Under the pieces are notes generated by a model, which was given only the letters and a program-made list of their open reading frames with translations, was not told where the DNA came from and did no database searches. Shown here piece by piece: positions 1-12,419 of a DNA stretch of 64,000 nucleotides. A program made the position numbers and the translations under genes. The stretch is from positions 1 to 64,000 of the forward strand of contig JAGYYJ010001743.1 in assembly GCA_019671005.1 (NCBI GenBank), written 5' to 3'. Numbering within the stretch: the first letter of the stretch is position 1; every line of letters begins with the position of its first letter. The DNA is from Hibiscus mutabilis (Eukaryota; Streptophyta; Magnoliopsida; Malvales; Malvaceae).

Positions 1-510
1 TTTCATAATAGACAGATTAATTTTGCTCTAAACCTATAACACACACGCACATGGGACCATTGCTTTCAATCTCAAAAACCATAAACAAACAGATGCAGAA
101 CACAGAAAGAGAACCTAGAATTAAAAGTTTTTAAACTCTATACGAATCCAAGTGAGTGAAACTATAAGAATACATTAATATATGGGCAATTTAAAATCAA
201 GAGAAATAAACAGTTTGAAGTGAGATGCCATTGAAGAGATTTGACGCAGAGAAAGAAAGAAGGGAATTTAATAAATAAAAGAGCAAAGGGATAGAGGATA
301 GACTTTCGACGGAGATCTGATACAGAAATAAACAAAGCCTGGGTTGTTTCGTGAGAGTCAAAGAAGCAGCTTTACAGCGAAAGCAGGAGGTTCGGATTGA
401 GTACTACTTCCCACTGTTTTACAACATCTAAATTCTAATCCTACCTTAACGCGTATAAATATATATTAAATTGTATGCACTTTTATTTTATTTGAATTGT
501 ATCATGTTTC
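1..510. other. No gene recognised; AT-rich flank
   Basis: I see no supportable coding exon here. The stretch from about 100 to 400 is less AT-rich than what follows. It could be the upstream or 5' untranslated part of a minus-strand gene lying to the left of the window, but nothing in the sequence proves this. Confidence 0.3.
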
Positions 511-1420
511 GGTAAAATTTTGATATACAAGCAGTATAAAATTAATTTTATACAAATTTATATATTTACATTACAAAATTTAAATTTTAAATTCTTAACT
601 CTAAATCTAAATCTTAAATCATATACCCTAAATTTTAATGATATAAAGTCAAAAATACTCTCTAACGTTGGACCATTTGGTCATGTTAGTACTTATTCTT
701 TTTTTGGTGCAAACAATCACCTAACGTTTCATTTTCATGCAATTTTCACCCTCGTTTGATGAAAATCGCCAGTTAATTAACGGTCAACTCATTGAACACA
801 TGTATAGAGATACTGACGTGACACTTTGTTAACGTGGCATCAATAATTATTTTAAAAAAATAATTATTTTTTATATTATTAATTTTTAACCAACAAGATG
901 ATGACATATACTATCAAGTCAAAGAAAAGAAATAAAATTTAAGTTTTGATGCTGGCTAGGATTCAATCCTAGGCTTAGTGATAGGAAGGCATAACGCCTA
1001 ACCATCAAAGTAAGTCACTAACATGTTAATTTTTTACCAGATATTTATTTATCGCATTCAAACAAAATAAATCTAATTTTCACACTAATAATATATAAAA
1101 AGTAATTATTTTTTTAAAAAATTTGTTGATGTCACGCCAACGTCATTGAAGAGAGTTGACTGTTATTGACTAACGGATTTCATCCAACAATGGTGAAAAT
1201 TGCACGAAAATAAAATGTTAGGTGGTTGTTTGCACAAAAAAAATAGGTGCTAAAGTGACCAAAATATCAAACATTGGGGTTTTTTTTAATTTATGCCAAT
1301 TTTAAAGGCTAACCTTAAATTTTGAACCCTACAACTTAAATCCCTAAACTTGAAACTCTAACCCCTAAAATTAGAAGATACGTATAAATTTACACGGTCG
1401 GTGTATTAAAATTTTTTTCC
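511..1420. mobile_element. Mutator-like MITE with telomere-like core, copy 1 (interrupted)
   Basis: The left end begins GGTAAAATTTTGATATAC and the right end, read on the minus strand, begins GGAAAAAAATTTTAATACAC, so the termini are inverted. Next to each end lie degenerate CCCTAAA-like words (for example around 595-635 and 1320-1370). A separate palindromic element at about 651-1292 splits it. Without that insertion the element is about 270 bp, similar to the other copies at 18948, 19660, 26426 and 62942. The flanking sequences (ATCATGTTTC on the left, TATGTTTTTT on the right) are only a weak target-duplication candidate. Confidence 0.6.
651..1292. mobile_element. Palindromic (foldback) MITE nested in the previous element
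   Basis: The two halves are inverted copies of each other. The left arm (about 651-880) contains TTTTTGGTGCAAACAATCACC and the right arm (about 1090-1290) contains the reverse complement of nearly the same words, followed in both by the GTGCAATTTTCACC-type word. The middle (about 900-1060) is unique. It carries no coding capacity. Boundaries are approximate because the outer ends are diverged. It inserted into an older MITE, which gives a relative age for the two. Confidence 0.6.
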
Positions 1421-1896
1421 TATGTTTTTTTTATTTATTTAGTAGATTCCAAATTTATTTTCGATTACTTTAAGTGGAATATTTTATTAGTTTTCATAGT
1501 AATTTTAGTTTGTTCAAACTTTATCGTGTAAGGCCTATATACAGGCAGGGTGAGATTCATACTAATTTTCATTCAATTTTGTATTATACATTTATTTGAG
1601 TTTTGTAGTGATTTCACACTTATTTTAGCTTTGTTTACCTGTATAGTATTTGGATAAACTATATAAATAGTTATCGAATTTTTAAGTCATTTTTATTTTG
1701 GTCACCAACTTTTAAATCTTTTAAATCTTGCAATAAACTTTTAGGAGACCACTCTTTTAAAAAAACATTTCATTAACTTAAGGGTAGAGTGATCATCTAC
1801 CAACAAGTTATCTCAGTAGAAAAGAGAATGATGTTCATCTTTGGATATTTGGGTTCAAATCGATTTGTATGCAATGTGTGTGTATTGTCAAAGGGT

Positions 1897-1898
1897 TA

Positions 1899-1944
<46 letters not shown>

Positions 1945-1962
1945 CAACAATAATAATAATAT
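1897..1962. repeat. AAT/ATG/AAC microsatellite
   Basis: An imperfect trinucleotide tract runs from AATGATAATG units through AAT units to AAC units. It is a simple repeat with no other visible role. Confidence 0.85.
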
Positions 1963-2712
1963 ATGAACAAATACTACCTTGAAGAAAATTATAAAATTTT
2001 AGAGATGGTCAAATTAGATTATTAAATGAAAGTATATAAATTATTTGAATTTTAAAGATATTTTTACCCTTTTTTATATTTTAGATAAGTTTTAAATAAA
2101 CAATAAAAGATACCACTTAAGCACCAAGCACATAATCATTAGATTTATAAATAAATCTTTTACCACTTCAGCTATCACCATTCATTGGTATTTTTTTAGG
2201 TTTAAAGGGTTATTTAAAAAATTAATTAAGTCTTTAAATTTTTTTTTACATTTAAATGTACTCTAAAATTTTATCAATTCATTTCTTTAATCAATGTTAA
2301 TTATTAATCTAATATTTTTAAATTAGTTGAAATCATATGTCATATCACACTGTTTTCACGTGACATCTTTTAAAAATTTATTGATTGTAACTAGTTTTGT
2401 TTTAGAATAAATTCCATAGGCAAAAACATAGTATGCCACATAACAATAAGATTTCAAAAAATTGTTAAAATTTAACAATTCAAATTAGTCAATAAATTTA
2501 ATTAATTCAAAATTTTAATTTAAAATTTGGATAAAAAAATTATTTACTTATTAATTCAAATTCTCAATGGTCCAATAAATAACTGTCCATAAGTCTACTT
2601 CATAAAATTAACAAAAATTTAAACTATTATGGAATAACTATTTTTGCATTTTAATATACAATTACTTTCATGCTTATTTTAATACTTCAGGAACTAAAAT
2701 CCTCTTCCTCGG

Positions 2713-3687
2713 TAGGGGTGCATATTGAGTTGATCACCTTGCAAATAGTTCGAGGTCGACTTGGTCAAAATTCGATTAATGTTTGGTTTCATTCGAATTC
2801 GATATCGATTTGAGATCTTAGCAAGTTGAGTTGCGTAAAACCCAACTCGACTCGATAAATTCGCGAGCAGTTCGTTAATTTTTTATAAAATCTTTTATGA
2901 TATTTTAGTGGCTACCTTAAGAAATCATGTTCCAATAAATTCAATTGCTAGCTGAAAACTCTAAAAAAAAATTGTAACTTACTTGATAATTTACCCATAA
3001 AATATTTGGTTTCAAATTTTCAAAACATTTTATATTTCTCGAGAATTCAAAAGTCTTTTTTTTATTATACCTTAAAAAATCATGTTCCAATAAATATCAT
3101 ATATTTTTATTTGATCAATTTTTTTCTTGTACTTTTAAAATTTTAATTCTGACCCAACATTTCAAATAGGTAATTTGCATTAATAAGAAATTAAATTATA
3201 ATAATCATTTTTTCTAAAGTCTTTTATTTTTCTTCTATTATTATTACGTGTATAAAAGTAGAACATGGATAAAGTCTTCTGTTTCCTTATAAAATTATAA
3301 AATGATTGAAAGTTAAATCCCTAAAATTTTTAAGACATTTTCTCATTTGTTGTTCATCGAAGATTGTTGAAAAACTATAAAGAGTCTTACACTTGAACAT
3401 TGACTTCATCTCTAACTCAGTCATGACAGGTTCATTTATTTATCTCTTCAATCATCACATTTTTTCTTCTAAATTTGTATGTTTATATTAAGCTCTAATA
3501 GTATCATAATATTTTACATGTATTTAAAAAATAAGGTAAAAATTTTAGCAAACTTAACGAGCAATGAGTCGAGTTGAACAACAAGATCTTTTAAAGAATA
3601 TTAGTCAAGCAAAATTTTATCGAGCTTAACGAGTAACGAATCGAGCACTAATCACTCGCGATCGACTCGCTCGATAAGCACCCGCCA
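2713..3687. mobile_element. hAT-like non-autonomous element (probable)
   Basis: The left end reads TAGGGGTGCATATTGAG. The right end, read on the minus strand, starts TGGCGGGTGCTTATCGA. Both ends continue into words built on GAGTCGA/CTCGA, a composition I associate with hAT-type MITEs of plants. There is no open reading frame, and I found no clear 8-bp target duplication. It is long for a MITE (975 bp), so it may contain further insertions. Confidence 0.5.
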
Positions 3688-4358
3688 GTACACTATACAA
3701 TATTTTACATTAGGTCAAAATTTTCATTAGTCCCTATATGGTGTAAAAGTTGTGAATTTAATCTCTATACTCTAGTTTAGTTATTTTTAATATGATATTT
3801 TTTGTAGTTTTAAAATTTCAGTCTTCATCCAAATAGTGGTTATTAAACATGTTAATTATAGTTTTATTATTAATTTCTGTAATATGCATAACTTGTAGAT
3901 TTAATTTATGTTCTTTAATTTGATCATCTTAAATCATCATGAATTAGTTATATTATACCTGTTTAGTTGGGTCAAAATTAAAATTTTAGAAGTATAAGAC
4001 GAAAATTGATCAAATAAAAATATATGATACTTAATCCAAAATTCATACATAGTACACAAACTTTTGACAAAATGCACCTACTTTATCCCATGAAAATCGT
4101 AATCCTATATGAAAGCCCAAAATCCATAGAACCGGGTTATGTAAAAGCCCAAAATCCATACAAAAATTGAAATATCTAGAGAGGCGGGACCTCTCTTCAT
4201 TTTCTCTTTCCATCTCCATTTTCCGATATAATAAAAAAGCAACGAAATTAGGAAAAAGTAGTTGATTCTTCTATAATATTCTGGAAAATTTGCTGTAAAA
4301 AAATTAGCTACTGTAACGATTTTAGTTTTATTAATTTATTTTTCACTAGAAAAAAGTT

Positions 4359-7300
4359 ATGTCTGGTCTCCATCAATCTTCGAGTCTGCCATTGAAGAAC
4401 GGTCTTCCTCCTCAAGAACTCCTCGATGATCTTTGCAGGTTTCACTTTTTCTGGTTTGTTTCACGATAATTTGGTTTTGAAATTTGTCTCCGCGTGTATT
4501 GTTTTAGGATTTTTTTATAGAAGTAGTGTGATTGTTAGTGTTTAACTTATTAACTCCAGATAGTTGATGTTGCTCCATTGAAAGTTATGTGTGTTTTGCT
4601 TAAGGTTTTTAGTGTGATTAGCGGCGTGGTACATAAGTTTTTATGCAAATATTCAGCTTAGTTATACATTGCGCATTTTGTAGTGGGAAGGTATGGTGAT
4701 ATGGAAGCATGATCATTTGAAATATCTGTTGAACTGAACATGTGCATTTATTTTTCGTTTTGGATTGATCAGTTGAAGAAGCATGTCATTTAGACCCTAG
4801 TAATGTTAAGATGACGAAGTATTGGTGGCCCACCTATCGTGCAGTTGTGACTTGTGATGATTCATGATTTTTTTTTGAAACTTCTTTAATTGTCGCTAGT
4901 TTGATCATCAATATTGACGTGTTTTTTTCTAAAGATTGGTAGTGGCTAGTGAGATTAATGGTGTGGTGCATGGATTATCATGTAGATTAAAACTTAGTGG
5001 GGACTGGGTAGTCTAAATGCTATGGTACCTGCAAGATAAGTATAGAGTATGGAAGTTTGACCATTTTTTGTATTAGTTGTAGATATTGTACCTATATTAT
5101 GGATTGATTAATCAAGAAAGTATATGGTTTAAGCTCAAGCATCTTTAGACTTCAGATAAGTATAGAGTATGGAAGTTTGACCATTTTTTTAAGTATCACA
5201 CGATTGAAAATTCTTCCCTAATGATTTTTTTGACAAGTTGTGTCAACTGCTCATGTTGGCTTTTCTCATCAAACCAGCAGAATGCGATGAGGAAATTGGA
5301 TGTATTGCTTGGTTATTATTTTCTAAAGTTTCATTGATACGGTCCAATTATTGGCTGATGGACTTTTGTACGATGATAATTTTCCTCAAATGTGTTGTCA
5401 ACTTGTCATGGCCTTAAAATAATTACCCTGCCATGACCTAAGCATTCAGCCCCTCTAGTCCTATCTAAAGCTTACTTCTAATCATTGTTGTGCAGTCGGT
5501 TTGTTTAAAATGTGCCGAAAGAGGACCAGCAGTCATTTGAGAGAATTCTCTTCCTTGTGGAGTACGCACATTGGTTTTATGAGGACAATACAGTAGAAAA
5601 AAATCCATCGCTGAAGTCATTCAATCTGAAAGAGTTCACCTCTTTATGTATCCTATATTTGATGCATCTTTATCGTAGTGATATGTTGCTATCACCAGCC
5701 TGCTGGCTGATTTATCAGATATTCACACTTAATTTCAACTCCATGATGGCATTTTTCGTTTGTAATTGTTCAGGCCACTTTTCATCCACTATTATCGTAG
5801 CTCTTAGCCTGAAAGTATTGATCCCCTCCCCCCCAAAAACAGTTTGGCGTTATCTTTTCTCACAGCTTGGTTTATGTAAACATCTGGGTCCTAGTTACTT
5901 ATCAAATTGAAGCCGGTTATGCAATTACATTTTTTGTGGGCACTTCTCTAAGGTGATTAATGACTAAACATATCAGTAGCAAGTAAGCAGAGGATCATGT
6001 GCACTGTGCTTAAAGATCAAGGATCAAGATTTTGTCCCATATTTGCCTGTCAGTTATTTCCCTTGGTCCTGGTTATTTGTTTTTTTGTGCTAAAATCCCA
6101 GTTCCTTTTTCCATTTATTTCTTTTGATCATGGTTTTTTAAATTTCACTTTGCTTGATTTTCTAAAGTGCGTCTGTGTGTTTGTCCTTATGTGAGACCTT
6201 GCAGCTTTTTTGCTTGGATGCTAAATTTTACTTTATTGTTGTAAATAAATAGTACTTTAGGCTTCTATTTCATAGAACCTGAACCATTAGGAAAAGGTGA
6301 AAACCTTTTTTCAAAGAGGAAGTTGGGCTTGAACCTGAGACATCTTCTGTCTCTGAAGAGGTTGTCCTCTGGTTCCATCTTGTTTTAACTCTTCAAACTG
6401 AAGATTGGACTTTATAATTTATACTATCAAGTGCTCATAATTTAAGCTACTTTTTTACTTGACATTTTGTTTACTTCCAGAGGACATCTATATGGCATTT
6501 CTGTACTTATTTCTGTTACTCGATGCTATGAGTATGGTATGTTTTCTTGTTCCCCTATTTCCTTAACATGTTCCAGTATTTAACAGCTGTGACGTTCTAA
6601 GGCCTTATGTTGCACATATAGATGATATATTTAAGGATTTCACTGATTACAAGGTTCGAGTTCCTGTAACGGGTGCAATTATTTTGGACGAAACATATGA
6701 ATTGGTGCACCTCTTTCTTATGCTAGTTCAAACAAGAAGTCTTTTTGTCCTCTCCATTTTTGTGACAATGTCATGTTATTTCACTCTGTTTTTACCAAAT
6801 TGACAAGGTAGTTTCATGGTACTTTTGTGCTCAATTTTATCGTCGTTAATGCACTTTATACATTCTTGGACTCATGCTTGAGAATGTAAATTTTGAACCC
6901 GTTTACTTTTTTATCCCGTTTCTTCACTCTTTTCCTCCACATTCCCAATCTCTGGATATATTTATCACAGATTTTGTGTTGTTGCATCTACACTTATTGG
7001 AAAATTCAATCAAAGCTATTTCTAAAGTGTCTTTGCTTTGCGTTTGCAATTAATAGTGCATCCTAGTGAAGGGATGGAAAGGGACGAGCTGGAGCTTCCC
7101 ACGTGGGAAAAAGAACAAAGATGAGGAAGACCATGCATGTGCCATTCGTGAAGTAAGCTTATTTTTTTCATGGATGCTTTTTTCCTTCATAAATGAGAAT
7201 ATGTCCAATGATTTAACGGTAATTAGCTTAGCTCTACTACTGTTGAACAACTGGAAACTGTTCCCTATATAATCAGATTGGAAATATATTCCTTCCTGCA

Positions 7301-10017
7301 AGTGGTTTAACCTTTTGCAAACAAGATGTTTTTTTTCTTTCTTTCAAACAAGATGAATTTATTCTGTATTGCTTTGTTCTTGACATGGTAGTAAGCCTCT
7401 ACTAGGTAGTACAAATGGCTATAGAGTCAAAGTTTGATTAGAGTGATCTTTTTCTCTACTTGTGATTACCATGGACGAGGAAGAAATGTAAATTCTACCT
7501 TAGTGTATACTGTATAACTAACTTTCCATATCTGTTCATTCAACTCTCAAAAGCAACAGCTAGGGTAGCGTGCTAATCCCTTGTTATACCTTTCATTAAA
7601 CTTCCTCAGTGGACATAGAGCCATTGTAAATGTAGATTGCTAGCTGTAAATTCATCACTGCATGTTTCTCTTATCATTTAGAAGAACAATAGAGTTGATG
7701 GTACCTAAAAAGATGGTTAAGGGAATTCAAATGATTACCGATTTCTCTTTGAGTTATTTATCTCCCTCTTCTTGCTCTTTTCTTTCCTTACCTATGATTA
7801 GTGATGTACTTTCTATGAAAATACAGGTTTTAGAAGAAACAGGTTTCGATGTTTCGGGGCTCCTAAACAAAGATGAATACATTGAAGTAATATTTGGACT
7901 GCAGAGAGTGCTATTTACTTGTTCATAATATTTTGGAAGGGTATGTAACTCTAATGGCCTGATAGGAATCCGAGTTTAAGCACCTTTTTATGTAATTGAA
8001 GTTATCCTTTCAACTTTGGAGCATATATCTAATTAGCTGGCTTTCAGTATGCTCAATTTTCATGCAACTTCACATTCTGGCTATTTTAGTACTTAGTACA
8101 TGTCAACCATGGAATAAAACTATGTCAACCAATTTAATAAAACTATCTTATTGCAAATTCACTCTGTAATAAACTTCAGACATTTGCATTGCTTGGTCTT
8201 TCTCTGCCAACGGAAATGAAGAAAATAAAAAGAGATCTTCATGGAACTGTCGTTTTCATCCAAAGTTGTCAAGAATTGCATACTGCACTTGTAATTCTTG
8301 TTTTGAATTTATTTTTCTTAGTAAGCTACAGCTTTAAATTCGAACCTTGCTGCCTAGAAACACACATGGTGGATATGCTTTATCGATTTATTTAATGCAT
8401 TGTTCCAAAATGACATTTGATAATGTTTTATATAGGGTGAAAAAAAATTGTAGTAATAGTATCTAGTAAAATGACCTGCGGCAGAATGGGGTTTTCAAGT
8501 ATGTGCTTGATACATATTTTTTCTCGTCTCTTATGGCTTGCTTATCTAGTTCATCTGTCTCACCCAGTGATGGCGAGGATGTGTAAGGCCTTGTATCTCT
8601 TAGAAAACAGTTGTTGACAGCTTGCCCGCTATTGCCTGGCTGCAGGAAATTGCATGGCACCGACTTGATGACCTTCAGCCTGCAACTAGTGAAGTAATCT
8701 CTCATGGGATCACTGGCCTAAAGCTTTATACGGTGTCCCCCTTTTTAGCCTGAGTATTTTGTTATTACGTTATAAATGCCTTAATATTGTTGGCTAAATG
8801 CACTTGTATGATGTCTTTGTGCAGATCTCTAAAATCATGGATTTCAAAGCATTCACCCCCAATACCTCCAAGATCAGGTTTGCCCCGAAAAGGCTACCCC
8901 TCCTCTCCTTTTTGTTTGAACAAAAAATATGTCAATATTCTGGTCAGGGAGTCAGGGACATATTTAAGTGGAGAAGTTCAAAAACTGGTTGAACACAATG
9001 CAATGCACATTAAACTGCTCAGTTAAGCCTGGTTGAAGTGGTTCTGGTTTATTAAAGCTGACCTTAAAATGCTGTTCTTTTTTTCAGTGTCTCTAATACA
9101 TGTGATATTTGAACCATTCTTATTAAATATCATGTATCTTATATATACTTTACCAACATCAGCAAACCACTAATTCAACTGGTTAAACTGAGAACTGGCC
9201 ACTGCTATGGGTCTCTCTCTGGAGCATGTCATGTATGCCTTTATGCATGTCTTAGAACTCAAAACTGAGTAAGAAATAGTTGAATTCATCATCAGAGAAA
9301 TTCAGTATTGTATAATGTCATTATAAAGTCATAACTTGAAGAAAGTAAAACTAAATAATCAAACCTTATTCTTTAGATCTCTTATGGTGCTTTTGTTACT
9401 AGAAGCAGTATGGATATGAGACGAAATTTTTAATATGTTCATGGCTGCTCTGAGCAAGAATTGGTAACCTGTTAGGTTGGTTTTTTGTTCACTTTTATCT
9501 TCCTTCTGCTGTGGCCAGTGGTTGTTTGGAAAGAACATTGACATTACAGTGTAAAACTGAATCGTATAAGCTGGCCCTAAAATGTGCAAGTTTTGAATTT
9601 GAACATAATTTCATAAAAGGTAGCCAAGTATCTGGGGTAATGAAAAACCAATTAAAAAAAGAACAAATAGAAGTTACATGCACGTTTTAGTTTTGTTTGC
9701 TTTCAAGTGCTTCACTCTATCATTAATAGCCCAATGACTGTGATTTCGTGTCCTGGAAATATCATTAATAGGTACCCATGGTCCTCTTCTGGCCTGTGTT
9801 TTCTGATGAGTTCTTTTATTATTCTTGTCAAGGGATCTGTGTGTGGAAAGCAAAAAATAGTTCTACTGGGAGTAACTCGATGACTGTGAAGAGCAAATCT
9901 ACTAAGTTTACATCTGATGCAAGCTCGATTGACACTGGTCCTGGGAAGAGTTTCAGAAACTTCAGATTTGATAGTGCTGCTATGTTAAGAGCATTGGAAG
10001 CTGGATTCTCTGCTTGA
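4359..10017 (+). pseudogene. DCP2: mRNA-decapping enzyme DCP2 copy, probably a pseudogene
   Basis: DCP2 is the Nudix hydrolase that removes the m7G cap from mRNA in cytoplasmic P-bodies. Recognisable exons: 4359-4438, 5496-5647, 6577-6704, 7057-7152, 7827-about 7910, 8646-8749, 8825-8877 and 9833-10017. They encode MSGLHQSSSL, the DQQSFERILFLVEYAHWF helix, VPVTGAIILDE, a complete Nudix box (GKKNKDEEDHACAIRE then VLEETGF), the EIAWHRLDDLQP segment and the C-terminal RNFRFDSAAMLRALEAGFSA. Phases agree across the first four introns. Lesions: TAA at 5506-5508 where the family has Leu in the RFVLNVP-type segment; after QRV in exon 5 the expected box-B sequence is lost and a stop follows at 7926-7928; the exon expected near 8180-8255 is barely recognisable; the donor after 8749 reads CTGAGT instead of GTGAGT. 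Introns are retained, so this is not a processed copy. Assembly error could explain single changes but hardly all of them. Confidence 0.85.
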
Positions 10018-10293
10018 AAGTCGGACCAAGTTCTTCATTTTGTTCACATAGCCGGGACTTGAATGACCGGATTAGTTGCTAGAATTTCACCCGGAAAGCA
10101 GACAGCATCATTGCCCCAATCATATGTATATTCTGCATCAGCTGTTCAGGTATGTTAAAACATGTAAGTTGTGCACGCAAAAGCCTGTGGCAACATACAC
10201 TGTTCTCGTTTGTTGTTCTGTTAGTCAAGCTAATGAACTAGACCTGTCAATTTTGACCTGAATCTTGTTGCAACCCTTTTTAGGAGTCTTCGA

Positions 10294-12343
10294 TGTTTTG
10301 AAAACTAAAACAACCAAGTCGCCACCAATCTTTTAAAAAGATGTGATTGGATCACATAAAAATAGGTCATTTTAATAAAACGTTTTATTTTATTAAAACA
10401 ACGGTTTTGGTCTGCGAAAAAACGAAAACAAGTTCGGGAGTCGGTTACGCGTGGGGAAGGGTTAGCACCCCTACAACGCCCAAAAAATTGGTACCTAGCC
10501 AATTACGAAATGCTTTAATGTCTGAATTTGCAAGTTCATATAAAATTCAATTTATCTGTCCATTTTTAAATATGATTCTATTTTAACGGTCCTACCATTC
10601 GGAAAATGAACTTCAATTACCGCCAACACTCTTGGCGCTAACTCGTCATTTCCGTTTGATAAAACACCACATTTATATATTATTAAACATCACAACAATA
10701 AAAATTAATCTACAAGGTAATAAAAAAGAATGATAAATATACACAAATAAAATAACAATGGAAAAAACGATTGTTGTTAAAAAGGCAGGTTTAAAAAAAA
10801 GTTATAAATAAATTTATTAATCTAAAAGAACTTTTAGAAACGTAAACAAATAATGATTAAAGTGAAAAACAAAATAAAACTAGAAGCCAATTTAAAAGAA
10901 AATGGTGACTAAAATGAGAAATTTGAAAATTTAGATACTCACAGAGCAATAAGAAAAAAAACAGAGGAATTTAATGAGTGAAATTGACCCACTTTGTTTT
11001 GGGTATAAAATCCCACTTTTTAAAAAACAGATTTCATTTTATCCCTTTTAAAATTTCAAATCAAAATCACTCCTTTTATTTTTTTCTAAAATGTCCACCG
11101 GTGTTCTTCATTTTTTGAAGAACCAGTGAGTTTCCGTCGCGCTGGTCGCCGTGTACCGACATCGGCCGTCATGTATCGGCGCCGGCTGTCGTTTGTCGGC
11201 GGGGTTTTTTTTAAAAAATTCTTTCCAATTTCTTTTAAAACCACAAACGAAAAAAATAAATCCGAAGATGGTGGCTAAAAAAAACGGGATAGGAACACTT
11301 CTCCTTTAATTTTACATAATCGAAATAAATAAAAAGAATAAGATAGAAAATACCAAAAATTGCTTCCCTTCGCGTATTATTCCCAGATCAAATCTTGTGT
11401 TTTATACGATTTTTGTGTATGCTTCTGTGTGAATCTTGTGTGGTCAAAATTACAATGGATTGGGGGTGTTTATATAGGGCTTTACATACCTAAATTACAA
11501 GAAACAAAATCCCCAAATCTCGATTCATATATTCCCTATTTAGCTTGATTCGAATTTGTTTCCCTCTTTGCGTTTGATTCTGATCTGATTTGCATAGATT
11601 TAGGATTGGTTTCCCATTTTATTTTTTAATCTGATTTGCTTCCCCTTTGATCCGAATTCCTTTCCTCATTTGCTTGATTGTTGCTGATTTCCCCTTTTGT
11701 TTTCCTTGATTTAATTCAGTTTCCATATGTGTTTGGTCCAAATTGATTTGCTTGACTTTCCATTTTGCTTGATCTGATTTGTGCTCTAATTTTGTTCCGA
11801 ATTTGAGCAAATTTGGGTTGGTTCTTTCTATATTTTCATGTTTGAAATCTCCCTTTTTGCTTGCTGTAGATTCGGTCGGAGATGGAGGAGTCATGGCGGT
11901 GCGGGTCACGGCATGGGCTGGCATTGGCGGGACGGTCGTCGTCAGCACTGGTCAGTGGCGGGACGGCTGTCGTGAAAGCCATGTGAGGGTGCAGCGTCGC
12001 ACCGAATGACTTGGGGCTTCGGGCGCGTAGCCCGCATACGCGCGGAGAGAGGAGCACGTGGCGGCGCGAGAGTGGGGAAGAGCAGTTATTTTTCTTTGGT
12101 CCAATCTGGACTATTTGATCCTTGCCCTAGATCTGACGGTTGAAATTAAAGCTGCACATGGGATAAAAAAGGGTTAGATAGAGTTTATTCTTGGGCTAAA
12201 TGGGTCACTGATACAATGGACTCTTATTTAATATTAGATGGATTCTTATTTTATTTAAGTGGACCCTTATTTATCTCTTTTTTTGGTTTTGTATATAATA
12301 ATAATAATAATAATAATAAGGGAGTGAAAATTCAGTGACAACA
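10294..12343 (-). mobile_element. LTR (3' LTR in element sense) of a truncated Gypsy-type retrotransposon
   Basis: On the plus strand it starts TGTTTTGAAAAC, passes AGTCGCCACCAATC and the TTAGCACCCCTACAACGCCC motif (about 10461), and ends GTGACAACA. This matches, position for position in layout, the LTR at 26823-28995 (start TGTAACAACAGAGTCGCCACC, end GTGACTACA). The polypurine tract adjoining 12343 on the internal side makes this the 3' LTR of an element read on the minus strand. Its partner LTR was not found. The element lies about 280 bp downstream of the DCP2 copy. Confidence 0.7.
12301..12320. repeat. AAT microsatellite at the LTR edge
   Basis: A short AAT/TAA trinucleotide run lies about 20 bp inside the end of the LTR. 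It is a simple repeat and probably arose by slippage after insertion. Confidence 0.7.
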
Positions 12344-12360
12344 GTTATCTCTTTTTACTC
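12344..12360 (-). other. Polypurine tract of the truncated element
   Basis: Read on the minus strand this is GAGTAAAAAGAGATAAC, a purine run directly abutting the LTR start TGTTGTCAC. In LTR retrotransposons this site primes plus-strand DNA synthesis. Its place and polarity agree with the equivalent tract at 28996-29012. Confidence 0.65.
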
Positions 12361-12419
12361 ATTTCGGTAAAACATGGATAGAGTAAAGACTAAAAGACAT
12401 TGATTTTCACAAACACATT

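Noticed and set aside
8463..8705. Minus-strand 80-codon frame near the DCP2 copy
   Set aside because: It is antisense to an intron and the EIAWHRLDD exon of DCP2.
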